Origin: an uncultured Butyricicoccus sp.
Lineage (GTDB): Bacteria; Bacillota; Clostridia; Oscillospirales; Butyricicoccaceae
Reading direction: 5' to 3'
Length of the DNA stretch: 7,301 nucleotides
Assembly: GCA_947575935.1 (NCBI GenBank)
Contig: CANPPM010000134.1
Coordinates: forward strand, 1 to 7,301
Of the stretch, positions 1 to 5,917 are shown one piece after another. Made by a program: the position numbers and the translations under genes. A model generated the notes under the pieces. That model did no database searches and had not been told where the DNA came from. It saw only the letters and a program-made list of their open reading frames with translations. Position 1 is the first letter of the stretch. Each line of letters opens with the position of its first letter.

Positions 1-133
1 GCTCGGGTTTGTGGATCGAAAAGATTGTGCCGCAGGAATGTCCATCCTGCAGAAAAACACAGCCCAATCCGCCCATACTGCGCTCATGCGTGACGAAAAG
101 CAAGCCTCTTTCCGGTTTGCCCGTTTCGCTTGC
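1..133. other. Upstream region of LysR gene, no gene recognised
   Basis: No convincing coding region is seen. A small hairpin is present (GCAGGA 32-37, TCCTGC 45-50). LysR-family regulators often face a divergent target gene, so such a gene may begin to the left of the window. A minus-strand frame is open from about 86 to 1 with an ATG, but it has no recognisable ribosome binding site and too little sequence to identify. Confidence 0.3.
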
Positions 134-163
134 TTGACCGCTGATGGAAAGATATGTTATACT
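134..163 (+). promoter_or_regulatory. Promoter of the LysR-family gene
   Basis: A -35 element TTGACC (134-139) and a -10 element TATACT (158-163) are 18 bases apart. The -10 is preceded by TG one base away (TGT-TATACT), which makes it an extended -10. The predicted start of transcription is near 170, about 20 bases before the ribosome binding site. The arms GGAAAG (146-151) and CTTTCC (162-167) form an inverted repeat over the -10 element, and a further CTTTCC lies at 108-113. These could be regulator contact sites, because LysR-family genes often control themselves, but that is inference. Confidence 0.65.
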
Positions 164-190
164 TTCCCTGATAAGACAGGAGGGCGTTGG

Positions 191-1078
191 ATGGAATTTC
201 GTGTTTTACAGTATTTTTTAGCCGTTACGCGGGAGCAAAGCATTTCCAGGGCGCCGGAAGCGCTTCATCTTTCACAGCCGACGCTTTCCCGGCAGCTGCG
301 GGATCTGGAGGACGAGCTTGGAAAGCAGCTGTTTGTCCGTGGGAGCCGCCGGATTACGCTGACCGAAGAGGGGATGATCCTGCGCAGACGTGCAGAAGAA
401 ATCCCGGCGCTGATGCAGATGGCAAAAGAAGAGGTCAGCTTTTCCAATGATTTGATTGCTGGCGACGTTTCTATTGGGGCAGGGGAGACGGAAGGGGTGC
501 GTTATCTGGCGCGAGCGGCGCGGCAGCTTCGGGAGGCGTGCCCGTTCCTGCGTTACCATATTTCAAGCGGAGACAGCACGGATGTGCTGGAAAGCCTGGA
601 ATGCGGATTGATCGACTTTGGTCTGCTGTTTGGTGGGCTGGACACCAGTAAGCATGCGTATATTACGCTGCCGGTCCGGGACACCTACGGCGTACTGATG
701 CGCAGGGACAGCCCCCTTGCAAAGAAAGACAGGATCGAGGCCGCCGATCTCTGGGATGAGCCGATCATTCTAAACCGAAACACAAAGGACGGTATTTCAA
801 CCGATGGGAGGTCTTTGAACCATTGGCTGCAGAAAGACCTTTCCGAGCTGAATATTGTGGCGACCTACAGCTTGCTCTACAATGGTTCCCTGATGGTCGA
901 GGAGGGGGTTGGCTATGCGCTTTGACTTGATGGGATCATCAACACCTGCGGTACGCCGCTATGCTTCAGGCCGCTTGCCCCTGCGGTGGAAGCGGAAATG
1001 TATCTTGTCTGGAAACGGCATCAGATGCTGTCCAAGCCTGCCGAAAAGTTTCTTTTGCAATTAAAGGAATTGATCTAA
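191..1078 (+). pseudogene. LysR-family transcriptional regulator, interrupted by in-frame TGA
   Basis: This is a LysR-type DNA-binding regulator. The start is ATG 191, seven bases after AGGAGG (178-183); the frame is open further upstream, but only this start gives the family N-terminus (MEFRVLQYFLAV). The winged helix-turn-helix lies at about residues 1-60, with SQPTLSRQL at 28-36, followed by the linker helix and the effector domain from about residue 90. The frame meets TGA at 923-925 after 244 codons. The same frame then runs 50 more codons to TAA (1076-1078) and reads as a normal LysR C-terminus (LDGIINTCGTPLCFRPLAP, then VWKRHQ and a final helix). Counting the TGA as a residue, the length is 295, usual for the family. 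Family members, from memory, often have YALCLD or YALTLD here, so the TGA may replace a Cys codon by one base change. Residue 22 is Pro where the HTH usually has Ala. A disabled gene is the simplest reading; the product could instead be a 244-residue truncated protein or involve readthrough. Confidence 0.8.
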
Positions 1079-1160
1079 GGTGTTATATTGCCCATTTGAT
1101 TTGTTTCATTGTATATTATGATGCAGCGCGGGCGGTCACCGGGGGGGATTTCCCTGCTCT

Positions 1161-1197
1161 TGATATCGGGCGGTTTCTGCTTTGCCGGCCGATATCA
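1161..1197. repeat. Inverted repeat with 13-base arms
   Basis: The arms TGATATCGGGCGG (1161-1173) and CCGGCCGATATCA (1185-1197) are inverted copies with one mismatch, separated by an 11-base loop. No T-run follows on either strand, so it is not a standard terminator. It could be a protein binding site or an RNA hairpin in a read-through transcript. Confidence 0.7.
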
Positions 1198-1303
1198 GGA
1201 GCCGAGGTCTGCTGCTTGACAGAAATAGACTACACCCCTGGACAGGGAGAACGGCCGTAGCTGCCAAATGGCGGCGGAGAAACAGTGGCTTGTTAAAAAG
1301 GAT

Positions 1304-1342
1304 CAAAAAAGACAGCGGGAATTTCACCCGCCGTCTTTTTTT
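1304..1342. terminator. Bidirectional intrinsic terminator between LysR and recR
   Basis: The stem GACAGCGGG (1311-1319) and CCCGCCGTC (1327-1335) has one mismatch and a 7-base loop. It is followed by seven T on the plus strand (1336-1342) and preceded by a run of six A (1305-1310), which reads as T on the minus strand. It therefore suits the end of the minus-strand dnaX-ybaB-recR transcript, about 50 bases after the recR stop, and also stops plus-strand transcription from the LysR side. Confidence 0.9.
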
Positions 1343-1390
1343 CGTGAAGGAGACCGGAGCCCCCTATAATTTTTCATTTTTAAGATGCAG

Positions 1391-1990
1391 TCAGATTTCC
1401 CGTCTGCCTTCCAGCGCACGCATCAGCGTGACCTCATCGATGAATTCCAGATGTCCACCGACCGGAATGCCGTATGCAAGCCGGGTTACGCGGATCCCAA
1501 ACGGCCGAAGCAGCCGGGAAATGTACATTGCCGTTGCCTCGCCCTCGGTATCGGGATTGGTTGCAATAATAACCTCTCGTACATCGGTTTCCGCGACGCG
1601 CGTCAACAGTTCACGGATACGGATATCATCGGGCCCAACATGGTTGAGGGGCGAAATTGTCCCATGCAGCACGTGGTATAGGCCCTGGAATTCGCGCGTA
1701 CGCTCAAACGCGATTACATCCCTTGGATCGGCGACGACACAGATTACGCCCGGATCCCGCGTCGGATTGGAACAGATCGGACAGAGTTCGCTGTCAGTTA
1801 GGTTTTGACAGACCTTACAGGTAAAAATCTGCTGTTTTGCCTGCATGATCGCCTCAGCAAATCGCTCTGCATCTTCTTTGGGCTGGTTCAGCACATGGAA
1901 CGCCAGCCGCTGCGCGGTCTTCTGTCCGATCCCTGGCAGCCGGGCGAATTCTTCAATTAGCCGCTCGACGGGCGGCGCGAAGAACTGCAT
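1391..1990 (-). CDS. recR: Recombination mediator protein RecR
   Basis: RecR works with RecO (and RecF) to load RecA onto single-stranded DNA at gaps during recombinational repair in the cytoplasm. The 199-residue length is normal for the family. A helix-hairpin-helix motif, LPGIGQKTAQRLAF, lies at 18-31. The C4 zinc finger is complete (C58, C61, C70, C73). A Toprim domain follows, with VVADPRDVIAFE (85-96) and ATNPDTEGEATA (143-154). The C-terminal part, with GIPVGGHLEFIDEVTLMRALEGR, is typical. The ATG is only three bases after the ybaB stop and no clear ribosome binding site precedes it, which suggests translational coupling to ybaB. It is the last gene of the dnaX-ybaB-recR cluster, an order conserved widely in bacteria. 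The stop is TGA, which indicates that TGA is a normal stop codon in this genome. Confidence 0.97.
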   Translation of the reverse strand: MQFFAPPVERLIEEFARLPGIGQKTAQRLAFHVLNQPKEDAERFAEAIMQAKQQIFTCKVCQNLTDSELCPICSNPTRDPGVICVVADPRDVIAFERTREFQGLYHVLHGTISPLNHVGPDDIRIRELLTRVAETDVREVIIATNPDTEGEATAMYISRLLRPFGIRVTRLAYGIPVGGHLEFIDEVTLMRALEGRREI

Positions 1991-1993
1991 TGC

Positions 1994-2335
1994 TTAAAAC
2001 AGCCCAGGCATGGACATGCCGCCGGTGACGCGTTTCATTTGTTCGGACTGCTTGTCGTTGGCGATGCGCAGCGCTTCGTTGACTGCTGCGACGACCAGAT
2101 CCTGCAGCATTTCAATATCGTCCGGATCAACGACCTCAGGCTTCAGCGTCAGGCTTTTGACTGTGGTTGTGCCCTGCACAACGGCAGTCACCGCGCCGCC
2201 GCCTGCGGTCGCCTCGGTCTCCATAACGGCAATTTCATCCTGCAGTTTGGCCATATCATTCTGCATTTTCTGCGCCTGCTTGAGCATCGCGCCCATGTTC
2301 ATGCCGCCCATGCCGCCAAATTTACCCTTTGCCAT
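1994..2335 (-). CDS. ybaB: YbaB/EbfC-family nucleoid-associated protein
   Basis: This is a small dimeric DNA-binding protein of the YbaB/EbfC family (YaaK in Bacillus), thought to associate with the nucleoid. The product has 113 residues. The ATG at 2335-2333 is chosen because AGGAGG (2350-2345) lies just upstream; longer in-frame starts would lie inside dnaX. A Gly/Met-rich start (KGKFGGMGGMNMGAMLKQ) is followed by a helical segment (QAQKMQNDMAKLQDEIA). Next come the conserved beta region, with GGGAVTAVVQG and LKPEVVDPDDIEMLQDLV, and the closing helix AAVNEALRIANDKQSEQM. The ribosome binding site overlaps the dnaX TAG stop and recR starts three bases after the stop, so the three genes are probably one operon. 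The exact cellular role is poorly defined even in model species. Confidence 0.95.
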   Translation of the reverse strand: MAKGKFGGMGGMNMGAMLKQAQKMQNDMAKLQDEIAVMETEATAGGGAVTAVVQGTTTVKSLTLKPEVVDPDDIEMLQDLVVAAVNEALRIANDKQSEQMKRVTGGMSMPGLF

Positions 2336-2348
2336 TGTTGCTTTCCTC

Positions 2349-3962
2349 CTAAAATTCAGTGACTTCAATATCCAGTTTATGCGCGAGCTCGACGATTTCG
2401 TCCAGTGCGCTGTTTTTTTCCGGCTGCTCTTCGGCATACCGGATTTTGACTTTGATTGTGTGCCCGAGGACGGCGGCCGCTGCCTGTTCGATTGCAGGCT
2501 GATCCTTTTTGGCCAGCTGCTGCGTAATCTCGTCATCGCAGAGGATGGTTAATGCCGTCTCCGTGAGCAGGGCCCGGCCCGAAAGCTGCAGGTTGGTCAG
2601 TACTGCGATGCTGACGCGCCCTTTCAGTGTTTCCAGCAGCTGCGGCCAGCCGGTCCATTCCTGTGGGGAGGGGGCGGGCTCTTTTTTTTCCTGCGCCGGG
2701 GCCGGACGTTCTTCGTCGACCCATTCCGGGGCGTCGCTATCGTCAAACGGCGGGGGGGCGTCTTCGTCGCCAGGCGGGGGCGCCGCTGTCCCGGCGGACG
2801 CGGGCTGTGCCTGCACCGTTATACCATGCTTCAGCGTTTCCTCAATTGCGGATACGCGCCCGGTCAGGTCGTCGTAATCGTCGCCGTGTAGGCTGCACAG
2901 ACGCACGGCGCAAAGCTCGGCCTCGATCCGCCGGTTGGACGCCGTGCGCTGCCGGGTCAGGCTTTCCTGAATGATCTGTGACCAGGCAATCAGCGTTGCA
3001 GGTACAGTCCCCTCACATAGACGCCGTACGGTCTCGGCCGGATAGGCTGGGCTGAGCAGCGCAGAGACGTCGCCCTTGGCCGTACCGGTCAGCAGCATAT
3101 CCCGGATCAGTCCGAGCAGCTGGTCGTAAACGCCTGCAAGGTCGCGCCCGGCACGGTAATATTCGCCGATCAGACGCACTGCACCGGCGGCGTCCCCAGC
3201 CTTGATGCTTTCCATCAGGCCGACTGCATCGTCTGCCCCTAGGACCCCCAGACTGTCGGTGACCGCGGCCTCATCGATGGGGCCGCCCCCAGAGGCGCGG
3301 TCCAGCATAGAGAGCGCGTCGCGCATTGCGCCATCCGCCAGCCGTGCAATCAGCTGGGCCGCGCCGTCAGTCACCTGGATGCCCTCTGCCGCGGCCACTT
3401 CACAAAGCCGGGCGGCGATATCGCGCGGGTTGATCCGCCGGAAATCGAAGCGCTGGCAGCGGGACAGGATGGTCTGCGGTACCTTGTGAATTTCCGTTGT
3501 CGCCAGGATAAACAGTACATGCGGGGGCGGCTCTTCCAGTGTTTTCAGCAGTGCGTTGAACGCCCCGGTTGAGAGCATGTGCACCTCGTCGATGATATAC
3601 ACACGGCGCCGGACTGCAGTCGGGGTGTACCGTGTTTCATTGAGGATGTCGCGGATGTTGTCTACGCCGTTGTTTGATGCGGCGTCCAGTTCTACCACAT
3701 CCAGGATGGAACCGTTTAGGATCCCCTGGCAGGCAGGACATTCTCCACAGGGATCGCCGTCCTGCAGGCGTTCACAATTGACTGCGCGCGCCAGGATTTT
3801 TGCGCAGGTGGTTTTGCCGGTGCCGCGTGTCCCTGTAAACAGATAGGCATGGGACAGCCGTGCGGCCATGAGCTGCGCGCGCAGGGTGTCGGTAATGTGC
3901 TGCTGCCCGACGACGTCGGCAAAGGTCAGCGGCCGCCATTTCCGATAAAGCGCCTGATACAA
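2349..3962 (-). CDS. dnaX: DNA polymerase III subunit gamma/tau
   Basis: DnaX is the clamp-loader ATPase that opens and loads the sliding clamp at the replication fork. The start is TTG (3962-3960), with GGGAGGG (3975-3969) six bases upstream; it gives the highly conserved N-terminus (M)YQALYRKWRP. In-frame upstream codons run through the terminator and the SRP RNA trailer and are not coding. The product has 537 residues. Walker A GTRGTGKTT is at 44-52. Zinc ligands are C63, C72, C75 and C78. Walker B IIDEVH is at 123-128. The SRC motif with the arginine finger is at 167-169. After the clamp-loader domains comes a Pro/acidic linker (about 384-433) and a C-terminal domain of about 100 residues. 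An A8 run (2689-2682) at codons 425-427 places A-AAA-AAA in the slippery frame, near the codon where E. coli dnaX shifts to make gamma. SRP RNA lies upstream, ybaB and recR downstream. Confidence 0.97.
   Translation of the reverse strand: MYQALYRKWRPLTFADVVGQQHITDTLRAQLMAARLSHAYLFTGTRGTGKTTCAKILARAVNCERLQDGDPCGECPACQGILNGSILDVVELDAASNNGVDNIRDILNETRYTPTAVRRRVYIIDEVHMLSTGAFNALLKTLEEPPPHVLFILATTEIHKVPQTILSRCQRFDFRRINPRDIAARLCEVAAAEGIQVTDGAAQLIARLADGAMRDALSMLDRASGGGPIDEAAVTDSLGVLGADDAVGLMESIKAGDAAGAVRLIGEYYRAGRDLAGVYDQLLGLIRDMLLTGTAKGDVSALLSPAYPAETVRRLCEGTVPATLIAWSQIIQESLTRQRTASNRRIEAELCAVRLCSLHGDDYDDLTGRVSAIEETLKHGITVQAQPASAGTAAPPPGDEDAPPPFDDSDAPEWVDEERPAPAQEKKEPAPSPQEWTGWPQLLETLKGRVSIAVLTNLQLSGRALLTETALTILCDDEITQQLAKKDQPAIEQAAAAVLGHTIKVKIRYAEEQPEKNSALDEIVELAHKLDIEVTEF
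2682..2690 (-). promoter_or_regulatory. A8 slippery run in dnaX, possible recoding site
   Basis: On the coding strand the bases are G followed by eight A, read as GAA-AAA-AAA-G (codons 425-427). The zero-frame heptamer A-AAA-AAA permits -1 slippage, and a run of eight A is also prone to polymerase slippage. A -1 shift (or one extra A) adds 49 residues and stops at 2535-2533, giving about 476 residues. A +1 shift (or one lost A) adds 18 residues and stops at about 2626-2624, giving about 445. No clear downstream stem-loop or well-placed upstream Shine-Dalgarno-like stimulator was recognised. Recoding is inference; the run and frames are seen. Confidence 0.45.
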
Positions 3963-3968
3963 GCGGAT

Positions 3969-3975
3969 CCCTCCC
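3969..3975 (-). promoter_or_regulatory. dnaX ribosome binding site
   Basis: GGGAGGG on the minus strand stands six bases before the TTG codon and fixes the unusual start of dnaX. It begins right after the U-tract of the preceding terminator, so termination and translation start are physically adjacent. Confidence 0.85.
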
Positions 3976-4005
3976 AAAGAAAAAGGGGCAGATGATAATC
4001 TGCCC
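3976..4005 (-). terminator. Intrinsic terminator/attenuator between SRP RNA and dnaX
   Basis: On the minus strand a perfect 8-bp stem GGGCAGAT-TATC-ATCTGCCC (4005-3986) is followed by CTTTTTCTTT (3985-3976). It can end transcripts from the SRP RNA promoter about 170 bases after the mature SRP RNA. Because it lies directly before the dnaX ribosome binding site and no strong separate dnaX promoter is evident, read-through could set dnaX expression. An alternative hairpin, GCAGATG (4011-4005) with CATCTGC (3994-3988), competes with it. Confidence 0.85.
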
Positions 4006-4173
4006 ATCTGCGAAATACGTTTTTTAAAAGCACAGGGCGTACGGCCTGCCGTCATCGCATCTATAGAGCGGATTCCCGCATGGAAGCAGATGATGGTATC
4101 CGCACACATTCAGCCCGCGCCGGCAGGAAGCCCCTGCAGACTGTGCCGGCAAAAGCCTGCTGACTTTGGCAAG
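4006..4173 (-). other. SRP RNA trailer / dnaX leader region
   Basis: This 168-base stretch follows the mature SRP RNA on the minus strand and holds no supported gene. A hairpin with outer stem GCCGGCA/TGCCGGC lies at about 4151-4120 on the minus strand, without a T-run. The 9-mer ATCATCTGC (minus, 4094-4086) repeats in the terminator (3996-3988). A weak TATAGA element is present but has no good -35 partner, so a dnaX promoter here is uncertain. Confidence 0.5.
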
Positions 4174-4483
4174 GCGCGCAACGCCCTATAAGACCGCACA
4201 CCGGCGAGTCGAAATACCGGCCCGCACAGCCTCTTAGCAAATGCAGTTCGCAATCGGCAGCTCTGCGGCACACAGAGGGTTCTGTTTAATGCTGCTCGGT
4301 TCCCCGCCTGACATGGTTCACAGTCCTCCGTTGCGCAGTACCAATCGGTCATCACCACAAATGCCATCGCAAACGTGCGGAACGGGATCCCTCGTCGCCG
4401 GAATTCCACCCTGCTGTAGCGGATTGCAGGTACAAGGCACCGCTGCCGCCCCGTGTAGTGCGGCCTTATACGGCGCTGCGCGC
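4174..4483 (-). ncRNA. ffs: Signal recognition particle RNA (large Firmicute type, with Alu domain)
   Basis: This is the RNA scaffold of the signal recognition particle; it binds Ffh and guides membrane and secreted proteins to the translocon. On the minus strand the Alu part contains GTGCCTTGTACCTGCAATCC and CAGCAGGG (about 4442-4406), nearly identical, from memory, to Bacillus scRNA. The S-domain core has GAACCATGTCAGG, then a CGG-GGAA-CCG tip (GGAA loop at 4303-4300), then AGCAGCATTAA, which is the Ffh-binding helix 8. The two ends pair: GCGCGCAGCGCC...TATAAGGCCGCAC at the 5' side matches GTGCGGTCTTATA...GGCGTTGCGCGC at the 3' side, with few mismatches. This sets ends near 4483 and 4174; the exact ends depend on processing. 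Its position before dnaX is the standard Firmicute arrangement (scr in Bacillus). Confidence 0.95.
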
Positions 4484-4521
4484 TGGCAGCCGCCATACCG
4501 GAAGCTGCCATCAGTTCTTCT

Positions 4522-4560
4522 ATTATACTATAGCTCTTATCAGATTTCAAGCATTTTTTT
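4522..4560 (-). promoter_or_regulatory. Promoter of the SRP RNA gene
   Basis: On the minus strand TTGAAA (4550-4545) and a perfect TATAAT (4527-4522) are exactly 17 bases apart. A run of seven A (4560-4554) just upstream of the -35 resembles an UP element, as is common for stable RNA genes. The predicted transcription start is near 4515, about 32 bases before the mature SRP RNA. The short leader contains a GGCAGC/GCTGCC hairpin that may take part in 5' processing. Confidence 0.9.
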
Positions 4561-4619
4561 GCCGGCGTTTACGGTCTGCGCGGAGTAAAGCGTGATGCCT
4601 CTTTGAAGGGATAGGGGGA

Positions 4620-4707
4620 AGAAAACGGCGGCCCGCAGCCGCAGGATGGAAACCGTCGCTGCCGCCCACAAGGGAAACACCTCCAGGGGGCGGCTCCCAT
4701 GGAGGTG
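4620..4707 (-). terminator. Hairpins after the oxidoreductase gene, likely terminator
   Basis: On the minus strand the first hairpin has a perfect 8-bp stem CACCTCCA/TGGAGGTG (outer bases 4707 and 4678) with an inner GGG/CCC extension, followed by TTTCCCTT. A second GC-rich structure (GGCGGC...GCCGCC, about 4666-4632) is followed by GTTTTCTT. Both T-runs are imperfect, so either may be the functional end of the oxidoreductase transcript. They separate it from the SRP RNA promoter. Confidence 0.6.
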
Positions 4708-4730
4708 CTTCAGGGGGGAAAGGGGACGGC

Positions 4731-5903
4731 TCAGCGGCTTGCCGGGAAATCGGCCGGCAGGGGCGCAGGGCGCACAAACGTTGTTTCAGGCGTACAGAAA
4801 ACATGGTCCTTTGCCGAGCGCATGATACATTCCATAACTTCAAGGGAGTGCAGCGCCATATCGCCGGAAGCGCGCGGTGTGCGTCCGTCCTGCATGGCAT
4901 ATACCAGATCGACCAGGCCGATGCCGCGCGGGTTCTCCGCATGGCTGACCGAGTTGAAGGGGCGGGTGTTCGGTACGGTTGTCCACGGCGTATCCACATG
5001 TTCGGGCAGACGCGCAGGATCTTTCCAGCGGTATTGCTCGGGGGTGCGCAGCAGGACGTCCCCGCCAAATAGATTGGGACCGGAAATCGGATCCTTTTCA
5101 TCGATGAGTACGGTGCCTTTGTCGCCGTACAGCTCAAGGCGCGGCAGCTCGGAATCCCAGACGTCAAAGCTGCAGGTCAGCGTAACGATTGCCCCGCAGG
5201 CAAAGGCAAGCGTTGCACAAATGTGGGTATCGACGTCGACCGGCAGTACCTGCCCTTTGCACGGGCCGGAAGGGACGGTGCGCGTTTCCCCTGCTTTGGC
5301 CGTCATGGCGCAGACGCGCTGTACAGGCCCCAGCAGGCTGAGCAGTGCAGTCATGTAGTATGGTCCCATATCATACAGCGGGCCCGCTCCGGGCTGATAA
5401 AAGAATGCCGGACTGGGGTGATGAAATTCGTGCCCGTGCCCGACAAAATAAGCGCCGCCGCCGGTAATGTGTCCTATGCTCCCATTGTCAATCAGTTCGC
5501 GGATTGTCTGCAGCCGTCCGCCCAGGAAGGTGTCGGGCGCGCAGCCAATCAGCAGGCCCTTTTCCCGTGCGGTAGAAATCAGCTGCCGCCCCTCTGCATA
5601 GGTCATGGCCAACGGCTTTTCGGAATAGACATGCTTGCCGGCCTGCAGTGCGGCGAGGTTATAGGTAAAATGTGCCTGCGGTGTGGTCAGGTTCAGAATC
5701 AGGTCGACCTCGGGGTCGGCGATGACCTCCTCGCCGGAAGCGTAGGCCTTGCGGATACCGTGCTGCGCGGCCTTGCGCTGCGCCTTTTCAAGCCCGCGGG
5801 AGGCGCAGGCGATAACCTCGACCACATCATATTTTTTCAGGTTGTTCAGATAGACATCGCTGATATCTCCGATGCCAATGACGCCGATGCGAATTTTTTC
5901 CAT
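4731..5903 (-). CDS. Gfo/Idh/MocA-family NAD(P)-dependent oxidoreductase
   Basis: This is a cytoplasmic dehydrogenase of the Gfo/Idh/MocA family, whose members oxidise or reduce sugars, inositols and related compounds; the substrate here cannot be told. Two ATGs are near the start. The second (5903-5901) is chosen because GGAGG (5916-5912) stands eight bases before it and overlaps the first; the product is 390 residues. The N-terminal Rossmann fold shows RIGVIGIGDIS (5-15). The EKP motif, whose lysine is catalytic in the family, is at 95-97 (SEKPLAMT). The second domain contains GAGPLYDMGPYY (172-183). Here Tyr182 stands where many relatives have the catalytic His of the D-x-x-x-H pattern. 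A sub-family with DMGPYY-type sequences is familiar, so this is probably a variant and not a defect. It is divergent from a LacI-family gene, which suggests sugar-responsive control. Confidence 0.9.
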   Translation of the reverse strand: MEKIRIGVIGIGDISDVYLNNLKKYDVVEVIACASRGLEKAQRKAAQHGIRKAYASGEEVIADPEVDLILNLTTPQAHFTYNLAALQAGKHVYSEKPLAMTYAEGRQLISTAREKGLLIGCAPDTFLGGRLQTIRELIDNGSIGHITGGGAYFVGHGHEFHHPSPAFFYQPGAGPLYDMGPYYMTALLSLLGPVQRVCAMTAKAGETRTVPSGPCKGQVLPVDVDTHICATLAFACGAIVTLTCSFDVWDSELPRLELYGDKGTVLIDEKDPISGPNLFGGDVLLRTPEQYRWKDPARLPEHVDTPWTTVPNTRPFNSVSHAENPRGIGLVDLVYAMQDGRTPRASGDMALHSLEVMECIMRSAKDHVFCTPETTFVRPAPLPADFPASR

Positions 5904-5911
5904 AAACAGTT

Positions 5912-5916
5912 CCTCC
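5912..5916 (-). promoter_or_regulatory. Oxidoreductase ribosome binding site
   Basis: GGAGG on the minus strand lies eight bases before ATG 5903 and includes the last base of an earlier in-frame ATG (5918-5916). This overlap rules out the earlier ATG as the main start. Confidence 0.8.
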
Positions 5917-5917
5917 A

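Larger units (their letters stand above)
1079..1390. other. Non-coding interval between convergent LysR and recR
   Basis: No protein-coding gene is supported in these roughly 310 bases. They hold an AT-rich stretch (1082-1122), a near-perfect inverted repeat (1161-1197), a small hairpin GCTGCC-AAAT-GGCGGC (1260-1275) and a strong bidirectional terminator (1304-1342). A weak promoter-like TTGCCC-18-TATATT occurs in the AT-rich part. A small RNA ending at the terminator is possible but not shown. Confidence 0.5.

Noticed and set aside
11..190. N-terminal extension of LysR upstream of 191.
   Set aside because: The extension is not LysR-like, contains the predicted promoter, and the strong ribosome binding site at 178-184 fixes the start at 191.
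923..960. Selenocysteine insertion at the LysR TGA, with the small hairpin GCGG-TACG-CCGC (948-959) as a SECIS element.
   Set aside because: The hairpin has only four base pairs, the loop lacks the usual features, LysR proteins are not known selenoproteins, and a nonsense mutation explains the TGA more simply.
1216..1244. TTGACA at 1216-1221 as a promoter.
   Set aside because: The sequence 17 bases downstream (TGGACA) is a poor -10, and no gene follows before the terminator.
961..1260. Open frame of 99 codons on the plus strand.
   Set aside because: It overlaps the real LysR C-terminal frame, has no ribosome binding site and shows no recognisable protein pattern.
1365..1370. TATAAT on the plus strand as a promoter -10.
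   Set aside because: No -35 is present at a suitable distance and it would direct transcription antisense into recR.
2010..2552. Long plus-strand frame opposite ybaB and the dnaX end.
   Set aside because: It is antisense to clearly conserved genes, with composition explained by the opposite strand.
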